From Litoditis marina (taxonomy: Eukaryota > Nematoda > Chromadorea > Rhabditida > Rhabditidae): DNA of 64,000 nt. Under the pieces are notes generated by a model. The model ran no database searches. It was not told where the DNA came from and saw nothing but the letters and a program-made list of their open reading frames with translations. Below, piece after piece: positions 29,201-40,260 of the stretch (position 1 is the stretch's first letter; each line of letters starts with the position of its first letter). The stretch lies in assembly GCA_964036275.1 (NCBI GenBank), contig OZ038435.1, forward strand, positions 1,488,001 through 1,552,000, given 5' to 3'. Position numbers and translations under genes: made by a program.

Positions 29201-32200
29201 CGGAATCAAATTTACTACCCAGCGGCAGCATTTTGTTTGTCGATGTTCACGTTCAATCAAGTTGTGAACGATTGGGCTAGTTCGCTAGTTGTTGTTGTGC
29301 AGTCATGCCCACCGACCTGCCGTATCATCCATACGTGAAATACCCCCTTACTTTGATGTTGCTCACTTTTGCCCGATTTTGACCGGAGCATGCTCACTTT
29401 TCGGTGTAATATTACAGATTCTCGGTAAAATTTAAAAAATTCGTGTTTTTCAATGACATATGCTTAATTTTTGGGAATGCTCATGCTCACTTTTTTCGAC
29501 CTGATGTGAACCTTTTTTACGTATGGTATCATCTATCATTGCATTTTGTTTGAGCGGATGATTTGTTTTGAAGGTGCTGGCATCGAGGTCTATGGCTCAA
29601 CAACAGCAGCAGCAACAACAACAACATTTACAACAGCGGATGGAACCTCCACCACAGATGCATGTGAGTTATGGCTCGTTGTATTTCGAAACCACGCACC
29701 ATTGAACATTGAGGTGGGACTGTTTTCCACAATGGAACCCAGTTTTCGATTTCAATACCTCACATTCTTAGTTTTGGGCAAAAAACCACATTTGCCTAGA
29801 TTTCGCAGAAGTGCCTTTTTCTGGCTGTTTGGCAAGTTATTCAGAGTGGGTTGTACTGGCCGTATTTTCAAGAATTTACACTTTGCTACGATTTTCCGGA
29901 TTCCGGATTTCCTAGTTGTGCTTTCCGACTTTCCGATGGAAATCATATGTTTACTGAATACAATCCCTCCAGGCGTCATCTTTACCGCCACAGCAGCAAC
30001 AGGCAGGTCCTTCACATTACTCGGGCAGGGACATGGCACCCGGCCAACACATGCAGATTCAGCAACAACAACATTACATGCAAATGGGGCGAATGGTAGG
30101 TTTTATGTTTTTTTTTATCACTTTTGTTTATGTAATACTTTTGCTTACGTAAATGCGACAACAGTCTTACATGCAGATGGGGCGAAGGTGTTCAGATGGT
30201 AATTTTACGTTTTGTTTGCCTTACGCCGACCAGAAGTAAGCGTTCTCTAGCTGAGGTTTCTGCTCGCAAAAAAAGTTTTTTAGTGGCACGTGGCTCATCT
30301 AAGATAGACATCGACGAAAACTTGTTGCATTGTTCACTTCCTGTCTTTTCGTGAATACGCTAGTTTAGGCCCTGAGCTATTTTTCTGACGTCTTTGCTAG
30401 TTGAATAATACTTGGGTTGTTTTTCATGCCTGATCTAATTTTTCGACACTTCCCACTATTTCCAGCCACCCCCGCAGGGATCTTCTGTGCAGTCGTTCTC
30501 GCAGCCGATTCCCCACTCGAATGTACAACGTCCGAGTTCCAGTCTGACGGCTACGATGCAACTGGCACAGCTCATCGACGAGCGACAAGTATGTTTATTG
30601 ATTTCATACACCAGTAAGGATGAGTATTCGACAAAACGAGTTAGTTCTCAGACTTGAACCCGTGAAAATGCGTGGTTTTACATCAAAATAATAATAGGCC
30701 TATCTCCCGGTTTTGGCGAAACGGTGGTATTCTTTCGTGCTTCTTCTTTAAAGGTGGTCTGGCAGGAACATTTTCGAAATTTAGATTTTCCATGGTTTGT
30801 TACTAATATTGTCATAGAACGTACTATATAACCAATACTTCGTGCAACCATCACAAATTTAGCCAATACCCATGAATAATGATGACTTACAGAGTTACCG
30901 TAACCCATCACTTTATAAAACAAGGTGAATTGTGCGAGAAAACTCAACACGTAGACGTGTAACAACACGTAGACGTGTAATTCTACAACACGTAGACGTG
31001 TAATTCCACAAGCAAAGCGGATAAGATTTTTTTTTATTTCATCGGAAGTTTTATATTTTGGAAAATGAATAATATGAAGAAAGACAACGTACGAATAGTA
31101 ATCAATCATAATCACAATGTATAACTCATAGATTTTTGTTTTGATAGTATTAGAAACAAGAGACCTACAGTACAAAACAGAGGTAGGGAAAGGGAATCGT
31201 AAGAGTAGAAGTAGACCCGACATTGAAACATATAACATCCCAGAAATAAGCATGCAGAGACAACTACAATTTTTGAAACTCATCAAAAGTTGCTTTGAAA
31301 CCTTACACCAGAAACCACTAATAATTTGTGACTAGACCCCCGTTTTCAAAAATGGTCTCGAAATTTGAAAGGAAACAGCAAAACGGAATAAGACCGATAA
31401 AAAACTAAATTATACTATTTCTTGTGTTTGTATCCTCCATGTTCCATGTGTGCGCAGATAGCTCGTAGGAATAGGATGGGGAAGAGGGCAGACGGGGCAT
31501 GGGACACCTGCAAAACAAATGTTCATATCCACCAAAACGTCCAAAGCCAACCCAATTGTAAATAGAATTGTCGTGGAAAGTAGCAAATCTCGTGGATTTC
31601 CTGAGATTCTCGTACTTCGTCGATATTATCAAAATCGGAATGAGTTTTGAGGAATTCAGTATCAGCGAGATTGACTAGATAACTACGTTCACCAGTTCCT
31701 GACAAATCACAACTTCTTACTATATGGTCAGCATCTTGCGCCGAATTTCGCTTGTTTGTGAATACTGGAGAAGATAAGACAAAATTATCTGCTGATCATC
31801 GTTATCATAGTCGAGCGATGTCATTCGAAACAAAAAAGGCAAAAAAAGTTCCCTCTCCGTCACACCTGGGAATATCTTACCATTTTTGATAAAAAAGCAG
31901 TATGTATTTAGAATGAAAACTGGTTCATTTCGTTATCAAGTATAGCCACAATTTTCTGGGAGTGATTGCTAGGCTATAACGGTTTTGGAGAAAATGACGG
32001 AATCACTCACATTTTTTGAAGAAGTGGTCCCTGCAGCAACGATGAAAGATAGATGACGAGATGACGTTGCTTTTGTGCCTCCGTCCAGAAACGATGATAC
32101 AATATCTGAACATGATAACTGAGAGATGAAATGAGTATAATGAATGAAATCGAAGCACAAAGAGCAGCATAAAAAAAGCAGAATAAATAAGTACACTTTA

Positions 32201-35200
32201 TAGAGCTGCTAAATAACGAATTACCCCAACTTTTCGTTCTGTTTCACAAACTACACAAAAACTTCAAGAAACTGCATGAATACCATAATCTAATTACAAC
32301 AAGATAGAGTCAGCTACTGCTGGATGCAATGTACTCACCTACTACATATAATGACTGGTCCTCCTGAACGGCGGCGGCACTGTCTTCATTACTACTTCTA
32401 CTGAACAAAAAATGTGCCGTGCAAAGATAAAAAACCTGAAAAGCAATTTGATAAAACACTGTTTGAAGCTATGTTGCTATTAGATAATCTAGACAATAAC
32501 TTGGAATCGCAAAAATTCATTTTCCAGCAATATCACTAGAAATCCAATATAGCCTGGTAGTTTATATCATTCACTCTGAATGCATACTTCAGTTTGATGA
32601 ACTGTTCATGGAGAGCAAGAATATGAAGAATAATAGTGCAAAAATAAACAATAAAACATTGAAAATCTACTAATATAAAACCGTTGCTTGGTCTGTCTGT
32701 CTGTCTGTGAGTCTGAGGCAACGGCTTTTTGGTCGAGAAACAGAGAATCGGTGCACTTTGTAGTTGCAGAAGGGAAAGAACGTGGAGAGACGTGTAAATT
32801 TCTTGCTTTTCATTTCTAAACCTATTGGAATCGGCTGTTGCTGGGAGTTGAAATTGATATGTCACCCTATGTTAAGGAAAACTCCCGCGCTCTATGTTAA
32901 GGAGAACTACCGTGCCCTATGTTAAGGAGAACTACCACGCTCTATGTTATGGAAAGTCACCGCGCTCTATGTTAAGAGAAACTTCCGCGCTCTATGTTAA
33001 GAAGAAGTCCCACGCTCTATGCTAAGGAGAGCTACCGTGCTCTATGTTAAGAAGAACACCAGCGCTCTATGCTACGGAGAACTTCCGCGCTCTATGTTAA
33101 GGATAACTACCGTGCTCTATGTTTAGAAGAACTCCCGCGCTCTATGTTAAGGAGAACTCCCGCGCTCTATGTTAAGGAGAACTACCGTGCCCTATGTTAA
33201 GGAGAACTACCACGCTCTATGTTATGGAAAGTCACCGCGCTCTATGTTAAGGATAACTATCGTGCTCTATGTTAAGAAGAACACCAGCGCTCTATGCTAC
33301 GGAGAACTTCCGCGCTCTATGTTAAGGATAACTACCGTGCTCTATGTTTAGAAGAACTCCCGCGCTCTATGTTAAGGAGAACTCCCGCGCTCTATGTTAA
33401 GGAGAACTACCGTGCCCTATGTTAAGGAGAACTACCACGCTCTATGTTATGGAAAGTCACCGCGCTCTATGTTAAGAGAAACTTCCGCGCTCTATGTTAA
33501 GAAGAAGTCCCACGCTCTATGCTAAGGAGAGCTACCGTGCTCTATGTTAAGAAGAACACCAGCGCTCTATGATACGGAGAACTTCCGCGCTCTATGTTAA
33601 GGATAACTACCGTGCTCTATGTTTAGAAGAACTCCCGCGCTCTATGTTAAGGAGAACTCCCGCGCTCTATGTTAAGGAGAACTACCGTGCCCTATGTTAA
33701 GGAGAACTACCACGCTCTATGTTATGGAAAGTCACCGCGCTCTGTGTTAAAGGGGGACAGAAAGGAAAGCTAGTTTAGGTACTCCGGGGTACCTAAATAT
33801 AACGTTGCGCGCGCCAAAACACGCAAACACGTGTCAACCGTATGCAAACTAGGTTCGTCAGTTTGAATTAAAAGTTATACTTATCTGTTTCTCTTGATAA
33901 GCTCTTTCATATTAACTTTCCTTTCTGTCCCCCTTTAAGGATAACTATCGTGCTCTATGTTAAGAAGAACACCAGCGCTCTATGCTACGGAGAACTTCCG
34001 CGCTCTATGTTAAGGATAACTACCGTGCTCTATGTTTAGAAGAACTCCCGCGCTCTATGTTAAGGAGAACTCCCGCGCTCTATGTTAAGGAGAACTACCG
34101 TGCCCTATGTTAAGGAGAACTACCACGCTCTATGTTATGGAAAGTCACCGCGCTCTATGTTAAGAGAAACTTCCGCGCTCTATGTTAAGAAGAAGTCCCA
34201 CGCTCTATGCTAAGGAGAGCTACCGTGCTCTATGTTAAGAAGAACACCAGCGCTCTATGCTACGGAGAACTTCCGCGCTCTATGTTAAGGATAACTACCG
34301 TGCTCTATGTTTAGAAGAACTCCCGCGCTCTATGTTAAGGAGAACTCCCGCGCTCTATGTTAAGGAGAACTACCGTGCCCTATGTTAAGGAGAACTACCA
34401 CGCTCTATGTTATGGAAAGTCACCGCGCTCTATGTTAAGGATAACTATCGTGCTCTATGTTGAAGAGAACTACCGCGCTCTATGTTAAGGAGAACTTCCG
34501 CGCTCTATGTTAGGGAGAACTTCCGCGCTCTATGTTAAGGATAACTACCGTGCTCTATGTTTAAAAGAACTCCCGCGCTCTATGTTAAGGAGAACTCCCG
34601 CGCTCTATGTTAAGGAGAACTACTGTGCCCTATGTTAAGGAGAACTACCACGCTCTATGTTATGGAGAAGTCTCGCGCTCTATGTTAAGGAGAACTTCCG
34701 CGCTCTATGTTAAGGAGAGCTACCGTGCTCTATGTTGAGAAGAACTACCGCACTCTACTTTTAGGAAAACTCTCGCGCTCTATGTTGAAATAAACTTTCG
34801 CGCTCGGGGACTTTTCGAAGACGAAAAAAGGAAGAAACTTCAAGACTTAACCACCGACCTAGAACTATCAAGGGAGGGACCCGGGCGTAGCCCGGGGTAC
34901 CTTCCTTGTGACAAATATTTAGAAAGGAAACGAAATTCGGCCGAAGAAATTTTTAAAACGCGGCATGTCCCCCGCGTCGCGTGTGCCATTAGCACTGGAG
35001 CGCCGCAAATATCGATAAAGCACTAATCATGAAATCAAGTTCCTGCCAGGCCATCTTTAATCCGCCTTATTTTACTGTTTACAGGCGCCAAGATCGAGTA
35101 ATAAGGAGCAGTATCGATTGTACAAGCGGAAGTTCAAGTATCTCGTATTTGTGAGTCATTTTTTATTATTTACTAGTTCCTCGGTTGTAACTGTGTTAGT

Positions 35201-37655
35201 CGGGATGTCGACTGCGATAAGAGTTTAGTTTTGGTCCGCAGCTTTGTTATTTTAATCACAGCAACGGCGAAAACCTGTGATTTTTTTGCTAAATGTGCTG
35301 TAGTCATTAGCTTTACGTCAAAAGAACTTGCTTAAAGTTTGTGTAGAATACGTCATACTAGAATAGAAATTTATTAAACCAAAGATTACAAATATATGTA
35401 GAAAAAATTCATACACCTCAACGTTTTCAGGAGAACGAGTGTTATCAGGAGGAGCTGCGAAATCTGCAGCGAAAGTTGCTGAAACTGTCGCGGGACAAGA
35501 ACTTTTTGTTGGATCGATTGATGCAATTCGAGAAGGTTTCCGACAGTTCGGACGACGACTCAGATGCCAGTCAGAAAACCATCGACGAACGACCAAAGAC
35601 CAAAAAGTCAGTTTCGTAAAAAAAAATTAGATCATATTATCAATAGTTGAAAGTTCGTTGTTGAGGATTTTTACTTTTTTTAGTCTTGTTCTAAACATGG
35701 ATTAGATGGTGCTTTTTAGGGAATCCTGCATCTTCGTTGTCTATAGAGCGGATATTCACTGTAATAGAAATGAAAATAGAATTGTATAGCATTATCCATA
35801 ATTGAAACAACTGAGTACATGCCATCTCGGTGCAAAATCGTCCATTTTCATGTGTTTGCATCCTAACTCGCTCCTTTTGTCGATGTTTATGTATGTTTAA
35901 AATAGTAACCTTATTTTAGGAGAGCTCGTCCGTCGCAGCGGAAACGTACTACGCAGTCTCCGCACGGCAGCCGCGGCGTGGCGGAGGGAAGTATCAGCGG
36001 CAGTCCCAGTCCCTGTCCCTCGCCGGCTCCCGGCAACCTGCTGGCACAGATGCTCGTCCCCTCCACATCCGGCATCAGGACTGCGGGACTAAGTCCTAGT
36101 AAGGTGATTGTAGTTAGAGTTCAAATTTATTCCCTAACTGGTGCGGGTAGATACAATGAGGTGATTGCAACTTTCATCCATACTACACTAAAGTTGTCTC
36201 AATAGTCAAAAAACTCGAAAAACATACTACCTTTTTACCAGGGGAATGTTTGCTTATTTCCTATGCAAAATTATTAAATTCCTAGTTTTATATCGGAAAA
36301 CGGACGACTTTTTATTGTATAGTCGGACCTTACTGTTGTACGGTGATTGCTGGTGTACGGTGACAACTTTCATCTCCTCTCACACTCGAGTAAACTTGTC
36401 CGAATAGCTATACAAACTGCCAAACCGGCGAAATTTGGCTTATTCGGATGCGAAATTTTAAAGTTTTACATATTCAAAACGCTCAGTGATTTACTGTTCA
36501 GAATGCGCAGATGGCGCCCCCGACTGCATATAAAGATGATCGAAAGCGAATGAGACCTGCCCAAAACAATAAAACTGCAAAGGTTAAAGGTAGGTGCAAT
36601 TTCGAAACCATACACTGTTGGGTTGAGTTTGTATTGTATGTATTAAGCTGAGCATTTTGAGTTTAGTTGAATCGCAGAATTCAATTGAGTCCCAAGCTGA
36701 GAAAAATGATTATTACTTGGTTTCTAGTAGAAGACAAGGGGTAGATCACAAGGCGAAATGTATCACCCCCTGATACTCTTGCTCTCGGTTAAAGGGTTTG
36801 AAGAGTGATCCCTTCACAGAAATGCAAAAGTTCTAGGTCCCCTCTAGGTGAATATCCGAGAAGCATATAAATGTTGGAAAAGATATGAGTTGAGGATCCC
36901 GCGGTCAGATAGCCGGGTATCGCACCTATGTCTCTTATATCTCTAGGTTGTTTTACTTTTTCTGAGCTTTTCCTAATTCTGTTGTGCCTCATCTCATTCT
37001 GTAGTTTTCAGTAGACTCAAGTGCCTTGCCCTCCACATCTCAATGTCCCCCGCCACAGCCGGCTTCGGTAAATCGTAATCCGTTGCCGAATTTCGGTCCT
37101 TCCGGATCCGGACAGTCATCATCGTCTAGTCAATCTTCTCGAGTCAATGGGATTGGTCAACAACAGGCTCCGCCCACTGTCGCTGTATCAGTGCCGCAGA
37201 CTTCCTCAAGCTTTACCTCTGGTACGTTTACAGCACAACTGAGTTATAGTTTGAGCTTGATACAAGCCATAATTCACTACTTTTGGCGGGATAGGCAACA
37301 TATAAAACGTATTGGCTATGGCTTGTTTGGAGAAGAGCGAATCCTATACGGTTGCTAACTGAACCCTCTTATCCAGGAGTGAAATTATCATTTTTTGAAT
37401 TCAATAGTTGTGTTGGAAATTTTCTAATAATTCCTTCCGGGTACAAGCAACAACAACTCACTTGTTTCTTCTTGAAAGTGTTCCTGTGATTTAGAAAACG
37501 TGCCTTCTTCGTTGCCGTCTTTTTCTCAATTCAACGGCCAAATCCCCTCCTCTTCCCATGGGTCGGTGACGGTGGCTGCCCCTCCTTCCACAAGTAGTTC
37601 GACTTCTGATAAGATGGACGTGGATGGCGGGTTGCCGGCGAACAAAACGGCGTAG
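23290..37655 (+). CDS. INO80E: INO80 complex subunit E with long Gln/Pro/Ser-rich N-terminal region
   Basis: INO80E is a metazoan subunit of the INO80 chromatin remodeller. Exons: 23290-23448, 23870-23963, 24654-24851, 25054-25112, 25443-25604, 25896-26055, 26390-26544, 27032-27139, 27256-27319, 27838-27965, 28350-28493, 28659-28730, 29574-29663, 29973-30095, 30466-30588, 35085-35150, 35431-35606, 35920-36103, 36502-36589, 37012-37221 and 37495-37655. All 20 junctions agree in phase; total 907 aa. The diagnostic coiled coil spans about residues 614-680: [15 protein letters not shown] then [20 protein letters not shown] and [14 protein letters not shown], followed by Ser/Asp repeats and basic [11 protein letters not shown]. 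Human INO80E (244 aa) has this coiled coil near its N-terminus. Here about 613 low-complexity residues, including a Q9 run, precede it. A separate promoter for the core is possible, because a 4.5 kb repeat-filled intron divides the two halves. Confidence 0.85.
27415..27775. mobile_element. Element rich in C- and G-tracts within an INO80E intron
   Basis: A C22 run (27451-27472) and a G run of about 18 (near 27690-27708) face each other. They lie among repeated ACAATCACCCCCC words (27422, 27560, 27622, variant 27668) and their complement (GGGTGATAGTATAGTAC, GGGCGATTGTAGTAC). The outer parts are roughly inverted copies, suggesting a MITE-like unit. Confidence 0.45.
28848..29206. mobile_element. 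MITE-like element with CGACAACTCGTCCCC termini in an INO80E intron
   Basis: The left end has two CGACAACTCGTCCCC-like words around CGCGTCGCGTG. The right end carries the complements: GGGGACGAGTTGTCG twice, then ACGCGACGCGCGGGGAGAGTTGTCG. The inverted repeats are about 45-60 bp around an AT-rich centre. No target duplication could be assigned. Confidence 0.6.
30589..32665. other. Left part of the large INO80E intron
   Basis: AT-rich sequence with the ACACGTAGACGTGT repeats. Several minus-strand splice-like signals at 31415-32400 could not be joined into one reading frame. No gene is called. Confidence 0.4.
30947..31002. repeat. Three copies of the palindrome ACACGTAGACGTGT
   Basis: Copies lie at 30947-30960, 30965-30978 and 30989-31002. 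Each is almost self-complementary, in the large INO80E intron. Confidence 0.75.
32870..34815. repeat. 25-bp satellite with higher-order structure (about 70 monomers)
   Basis: Monomer consensus is CGCGCTCTATGTTAAGGAGAACTAC-like. Variant monomers recur in a fixed order, so the marker variant CGTGCCC appears at 32911, 33186, 33411, 33686, 34099, 34374 and 34624. The spacings are 275, 225, 275, 413, 275 and 250 bp, all multiples of 25 except the one enlarged by a 188-bp insertion. Everything lies in one INO80E intron. Confidence 0.95.
33751..33934. mobile_element. 184-bp TTAA-flanked MITE (piggyBac-like) inserted in the satellite
   Basis: Perfect 19-bp inverted ends AGGGGGACAGAAAGGAAAG are flanked by TTAA on both sides (33747-33750 and 33935-33938). 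The satellite period breaks by exactly 188 bp, which equals element plus one TTAA. TTAA duplication is the hallmark of piggyBac. No coding capacity. Confidence 0.9.
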
Positions 37656-39911
37656 TTCACTTTATGGAAGTCACGGAAAAATAGTCGGCACCTAGCGGGT
37701 ATGTTGTTGTTTTTCTTGCATATATGGTTAGATTTCGTATTTGAATCGTACACGGTAGTTTGATGTGTGGGATGATTATTTAGCGATTTCGGCAAATTTG
37801 CCGTTTTTAGATTCGGCTTGGGCTTGTGTTGGTCAAACCAGGGTAGTAGTTCAATAGTTACACTTTCGTACAAGTATGGGTTCCTCCAGGGGTGCAAGAC
37901 TTGAAAATTCTCAATGTCTGTTCTATACTTTTTGGTAAATTTAGTAGAACTATTTGACTTAATTTTCTTGCTGTTTTCCATGATTTTTTCCTCTTAGCCT
38001 CTGTTTTACAGGTTTCTCTTAGTGTGGTTGTGGTCCCATTTCATCGCGGATAGCAGCTCGGACTATGTCACTTCCTTCATACATTCCTCTTTCATTCAAC
38101 GATCCGGTTGTCTACGAATGTTCTCTCACCATTTACAGTATTCTACCTCGGTTAGGTTTTGCAGCTTTCTCAGTCCACCGGTGTTCCGGTGAAGTAGTGT
38201 TGATATTATAGTACGCTAGTGACCTATGAGTTATGCCCATTCACGCTCAGTTAGTTAAGTTTCGCAGTCAACGCGTAGTCAACAGCCCAATCTCTGAGGT
38301 TTTTGGCTCTCGGCTTCGAGTTTGAGGCTCTGTTCTGGTCTTTTACGTTTTTAATATCACGAAAAGTATGCACAATATGCTCAGTGCTTTGCTTTGATGC
38401 TTTTGCTTTCCAAAATTTTCAATGCTTTTGGAGCACCCTAGTTGTACTGCGTAAAAATTGGAACGAGCCAGCCACACAGCAGCAATGTTGTCCGGATAGT
38501 CAGAAAAGTTCGAAAACCGTATAGTTTTCAGCCGAAATGATGAAAATCGGTCTACTTTTTTTTGGAAAAATCCTAAATTTTCACGTGATTATATCGAAAA
38601 ACGGATTACTTTTTGTCGCTCAGTCAGACCTTACTGGTGTATGGAGCCAGCTCGAAGCGTTTGTGGACTAGGAAATCAGTTAGTCTACCATGGTTGTGAG
38701 GCAACGTAATATAGCGTGGATTCTAAGTGTTGGATAGTTGTTTTCCTAGAACTACACTATTTTCTCTATTGCGCAACCTGGTTTTTGTCTCATAAACGTT
38801 GGTATGCTTCATTTTGATATCTTATAGCAGGATCTCGTGTGTTTTTCATTCTCTTTGCTGTTCTTTATGTATCATTCTCTGGTTCTTGTCGCCGTACGGT
38901 TTTCCTAGGTAGAATGGTGGGATCTTGTATCATTAAAAAAAGTTTTTGTTTTGTTTTAATAACTTCATTGTGAATTTCATATTTATGTATCAGTCTTTCG
39001 TATGTAGTTTTTCACGATGAGCGCACTAGTTAGTTTTGTGCTTGCATTTTGGGGCTAATAATATACATCATTCTAGTGAAACTTCGAAAACAAGTTAGGA
39101 TTTTAACTTCATCGAGAGACTTGTAGATGATCCCACCCATTATGTGCAGTTGATTTTTGCATGTTGTAATTTTCTAAATTGTCAATTCTTTGTATGTATT
39201 GTATCATTGGCTGCCTTTACCTTCTTTCGTGCACAAAAGCATTTTTGTAATAATGAATATTATCTAAATTTTCTTTGTTCCTTTTACGTGGCAGTCGGTT
39301 GTTGACACCGATTCATGGAATATCTATCAGTTATGTTTTGGGGATAGCCTATAGGGCTTGCTATTTTTGTAGTTTGATCTCGCTGTTTTCCGTTCGAAGT
39401 TCGTCAGTTACAGCGTATCGATACCAAACTACAACTGAGATTTCGTCGTTCCCTATAGTTCATTTCACATCTCTTGCGGCCAATAGCGGTATTCCTACTA
39501 GGCCTAGCTAGTAACTAGTAACCGTGTAGGACTAGTAGTCATTATACTAGAAATATAATTTGCCTGAGCGCTCATCTTCTCATCTGTTTACCCGTAGCGT
39601 AATCTTGACGTGATTCAGCCAATTTCTAGCCAAATGTGTTGATTTAGTAACGTAGAACATGTAAAACACATCAAACTTCGGAAACGCGCAGTACTCTAGT
39701 GCACAACTTTTCATTGTACCTATAACATGACTACTCTATTTACTCTTAGTGTAGGGTATTCACTCTAAATGTAGGGTTAGCTCTTCTCAAAGCAAGTCTG
39801 TACATAAAGCGCCGTTTTTGTGGTTTGATCTCGTAGCTTCCCGGTCGAAATCCCTAATTTGTGGCGATTATCAAGATCAATCTACAACAGATATTTCGTC
39901 ACTCCCTATAT
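37656..39911. other. INO80E 3' region and UNG upstream region
   Basis: No coding region is seen. It should contain the INO80E 3' UTR and the UNG promoter. It carries a family-C MITE (about 38484-38645) and two family-A MITEs (39366-39434 and 39816-39889). The second lies about 55 bp upstream of the UNG start codon and may be inside the UNG promoter or 5' UTR. Confidence 0.5.
39366..39434. mobile_element. Family-A MITE upstream of UNG
   Basis: TTTTGTAGTTTGATCTCG to ACCAAACTACAA. A second, more decayed copy is at 39816-39889. Confidence 0.8.
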
Positions 39912-40260
39912 ACGAGCATTTCTAGAACAGAGCAGCCCGCACCATGTCGTCACCGGTCAAGAAGATACCCGACATGTTTCTGCGGGCGATGAAGCGGAAG
40001 TCCGTGGCGGATGCGCGGATCAACGATGCGGCGACCGGAGAACAGGAGAACGAGAGCGGCTTGGTATCAGAAAAGGCTGCAAAGACAGCTAAGGTACGTC
40101 CATACATCAATTACTTGAAACTTGAAAATATCTCCGGTCGCCGCATCGTGGATCCGCCCGTCCGCAACGGACTTCCGCTTCATCGCGCGCAGAAACATGT
40201 CGGGTATCTTCTTGATCGGAGACGACATGGTGCGGGCTGCTCTGATCTAGAAATGCACGT
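39912..40260. repeat. 129-bp inverted repeat pairing UNG exon 1 with intron 1
   Basis: The arms are 39912-40040 and 40132-40260, with a 91-bp loop. They differ at about 9 positions with no gaps, roughly 93% identity. The left arm covers 32 bp upstream of the start codon and the first 97 bp of coding sequence. The loop contains the end of exon 1 and its donor at 40094. The right arm is the complement and retains an open frame on the minus strand. Confidence 0.97.

Larger units (their letters stand above)
32666..34912. mobile_element. Possible Helitron-like element carrying the 25-bp satellite
   Basis: The left side reads TCTACTAATATAAAACCG and then four GTCT/GTCTG repeats, a layout seen at the 5' end of many insect Helitrons. 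The right side has a GC hairpin ACCCGGGC-GTA-GCCCGGGGT (34878-34897), like the hairpin near Helitron 3' ends. A terminal CTRR and A/T insertion site were not found, so this is tentative. Confidence 0.35.

Noticed and set aside
30165..30190. Possible extra micro-exon of INO80E (CTTACATGCAGATGGGGCGAAG)
   Set aside because: It repeats the end of the exon at 29973-30095, but its length would shift the frame. The existing junction to 30466 is already in phase.
29546..30202. Open frame of 218 codons on the plus strand
   Set aside because: It runs through two real INO80E exons in the wrong frame and across the intron between them.
31415..32400. Minus-strand splice-like segments (32400-32339, 32105-32011, 31764-31721, 31507-31415) suggesting a gene nested in the large INO80E intron
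   Set aside because: Each has plausible GT and AG borders, and the last ends with a natural-looking Lys-rich tail and stop. No single reading frame joins all four: the third segment produces a stop in the frame set by the second, and the frame that works later is closed in the first.
32870..34815. CRISPR-like array
   Set aside because: The repeats are contiguous 25-bp monomers with no spacers, in an animal gene intron. It is a satellite.
40129..40260. Inverted UNG exon copy as a second, antisense UNG gene
   Set aside because: Only exon 1 is present. No further UNG exons follow on the minus strand.
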